Of a DNA stretch of 64,000 bases, positions 62,365 to 64,000 are shown piece after piece. The stretch lies in contig CP114492.1 of assembly GCA_027186245.1 (NCBI GenBank), forward strand, positions 7,468,501 through 7,532,500. The letters are read 5' to 3'. The stretch comes from Coriaria nepalensis. Lineage: Eukaryota; Streptophyta; Magnoliopsida; Cucurbitales; Coriariaceae. Under the pieces are notes generated by a model that worked only from the letters and a program-made list of their open reading frames with translations, was not told the origin of the DNA and did no database searches. The translations under genes and the position numbers were made by a program. Each line of letters starts with the position of its first letter. Positions within the stretch are counted from its first letter, which is position 1.

Positions 62365-64000
62365 TCATTTGGAATGTAAATTTGATTTGCTTGATTTGAA
62401 TTCCACCTATCCGTTTCCGCCATTAACGCATATTCTCCCCCGTCTTCGACGTTCTAACCCTATCGACGAACTTGCTGTGCTCCTCTTGCTGCTACAGATT
62501 TTGTTGGACTTGGGGGCGGAGTTGAAGCTCAAAGCCCAATTAAGGGTTTCGGGGTTTGTGGCTTTGACCTGCCCGATCCAATCATAAATCATTTGAAATC
62601 CTTTATATTTAAGCTCTTGTTTCTTCTCTCTCAACTCATTCGTGTGAATTAGGATTTTCTGGATTCTCGATGTGCCCTCTTCTTTTGTGTGTTCTCTTTC
62701 TCTGATTTCGTGAATGTATCTATTGATCTTATTATATATTGCCATGATTTTCTGGTTGATGTATAATACCTGTAAAGTTGCGTTTCTTCTAGTATAATTA
62801 TGTGTTCAACATTTAATTGAAAGTTAGGATTCATCGTATTATCTTTAGATATGGAAATCTATTGTATGTGTGAAGGTGTGATCTTTGTACGAGTGTTGTA
62901 AAGAGAACATTGATATAGTGCATAAGAGAACATTTTAACTTTCTGCTAAAGAACTTGAATACTTAAATAAGGAATTGGAATTGGAATTAGTTGCAAAGAA
63001 TAGATAGAAATTAGGTCAAAACGCGAAACAATGGTATTAAAGCTAAGTTTACATTGATCTGTATTGCTTGATTGTATTTCTATCAAAATTCTTCTTGATA
63101 TGCAATATCGTGTTCTGATATGCATTATTCTGATATGCATTCTCTAATTCATCCTTACTATGGTATTCTATCCTAATAATAACCAAATTTGTGTTTGATG
63201 ATATATTTATGCATTCTCTAATTCATCCTTACTATGGACTCTGATTCAAACATTCTATTTGTGTTGGGGTATATGATCTGTGTGTGAGGAGTGAGGTCAG
63301 AAAATTACATCAAACACTATTAAGTGCTATGAGTACTGTTAGTATGGAAATCTCTCAAAATAGGGTATTATTGGCTCAAACAAAGGAGGAAAAAAATGGC
63401 ATGTGGCAGAGAGAGAGATCAAAACGTGCTCAAATAGAAGAGGATAACTATAACCTCATGTTTATACAAATTCAAACAAATCTTTATATCTAATCTATTA
63501 TTGTTAAGTTCTTTTGGTACATTTTTAATTCTCGTGTTCTTATTTTTTATTCATTTTAACTTTCAAACTTACATCGTTAAATAAAGAATCTGGAATTGGA
63601 ATTGATTAAAAAGATCGGACAGAAATTAGGTCAAAACCTTACATCTTTTTTCTTCAGTAGTTGACCGAAAAAAAAAAACAGCTTGACTTGGGCTCGAATG
63701 GAGCTACGTATTGGGCCATTAGAACTAAGTTCTGGGCCTGAGACCAAAATCCAACTCCGTGGTCGGGTTAAAGGGTATGTTGGTATCAGGTTTTACTTAT
63801 TTATTAAGAAGTGAGAAGTCATTCATTATGCACTTTTGCTTTGCATTCTTATTACTTGGTCACACTTTCTGTATCTCTCTTTTTGCATTCTTATATGTAT
63901 ATATGTATGTATATGTATATATATATGTATTTATATATGTACGTATGTATACATATGTATGTGTATGTATGCTGTATGCATAAGCTGTAAGTATGGATAT
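62365..64000. other. Terminal region without a supported gene
   Basis: The first 250 bases are the promoter/5' region of the PPR gene. Beyond that I see only low-complexity AT-rich DNA, two short direct repeats (63137-63163 with 63211-63237; and a diverged 60-bp pair at about 62963 and 63579), and a (TATG)n/(TA)n microsatellite at 63893-63975. A 69-codon frame at 63284-63493 (+) has no recognised similarity. Confidence 0.5.

Noticed and set aside
62407..62745. 112-aa minus-strand frame upstream of the PPR gene
   Set aside because: No recognisable domain, low-complexity end, and it overlaps the probable promoter of the PPR gene.

Overview
The window is nuclear DNA of a flowering plant, almost certainly a eudicot. 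Genes are split by short AT-rich introns, mostly with GT-AG borders. Intergenic DNA is very AT-rich and full of microsatellites. The protein families are plant-specific: ROP GTPase, MCA channel, HIPP, PLS-class PPR, GDSL lipase, DUF630/632. All exon models were built by hand from reading frame, splice borders and remembered family conservation; no search was run.

Layout. 1-4528: 3' part of an apparently intact Ty1/copia retrotransposon with its 3' LTR. 7853-12303 (+): AHK1-type hybrid histidine kinase. 13018-15692 (+): 20S proteasome alpha-type 7 subunit (PAD1). 17111-18080 (+): broken remnants including a truncated TGA-type bZIP. 18.1-22.5 kb: repeat-rich gap. 22539-24799 (+): DUF630/DUF632 protein. 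25462-26588 (-): Myb/SANT-like protein. 27933-28140 (+): decayed J-domain (DPH4-like) fragment. 29883-32065 (+): ROP GTPase. 33085-40326 (-): 21-exon VPS35 retromer gene with a probable solo LTR in one intron. 40.7-41.6 kb (-): cinnamyl-alcohol/mannitol dehydrogenase pseudogene. 41.7-45.4 kb (-): decayed, internally deleted Ty3/gypsy element. 45753-46316 (-): HIPP metal-binding protein. 47407-49133 (+): GDSL lipase. 49754-51564 (-): F-box protein (FBS4-like). 56592-58761 (+): MCA mechanosensitive Ca2+ channel. 59.2-60.4 kb (+): tandem SKP1-like pseudogenes. 60676-62364 (-): intronless PPR protein. The last 1.6 kb shows no supported gene.

The genes are independent housekeeping and signalling loci, not a pathway cluster. 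Their set and order recall Arabidopsis blocks At2g17.7-17.8, At3g51.2-51.3 and At4g35.9, which suggests an ancestral block that kept genes now divided among Arabidopsis paralogous segments. I found no convincing new biological system. The points most worth checking are a non-consensus residue in the MCA channel, two GC-AG introns, the truncated bZIP relic, and several layers of transposon and pseudogene decay.
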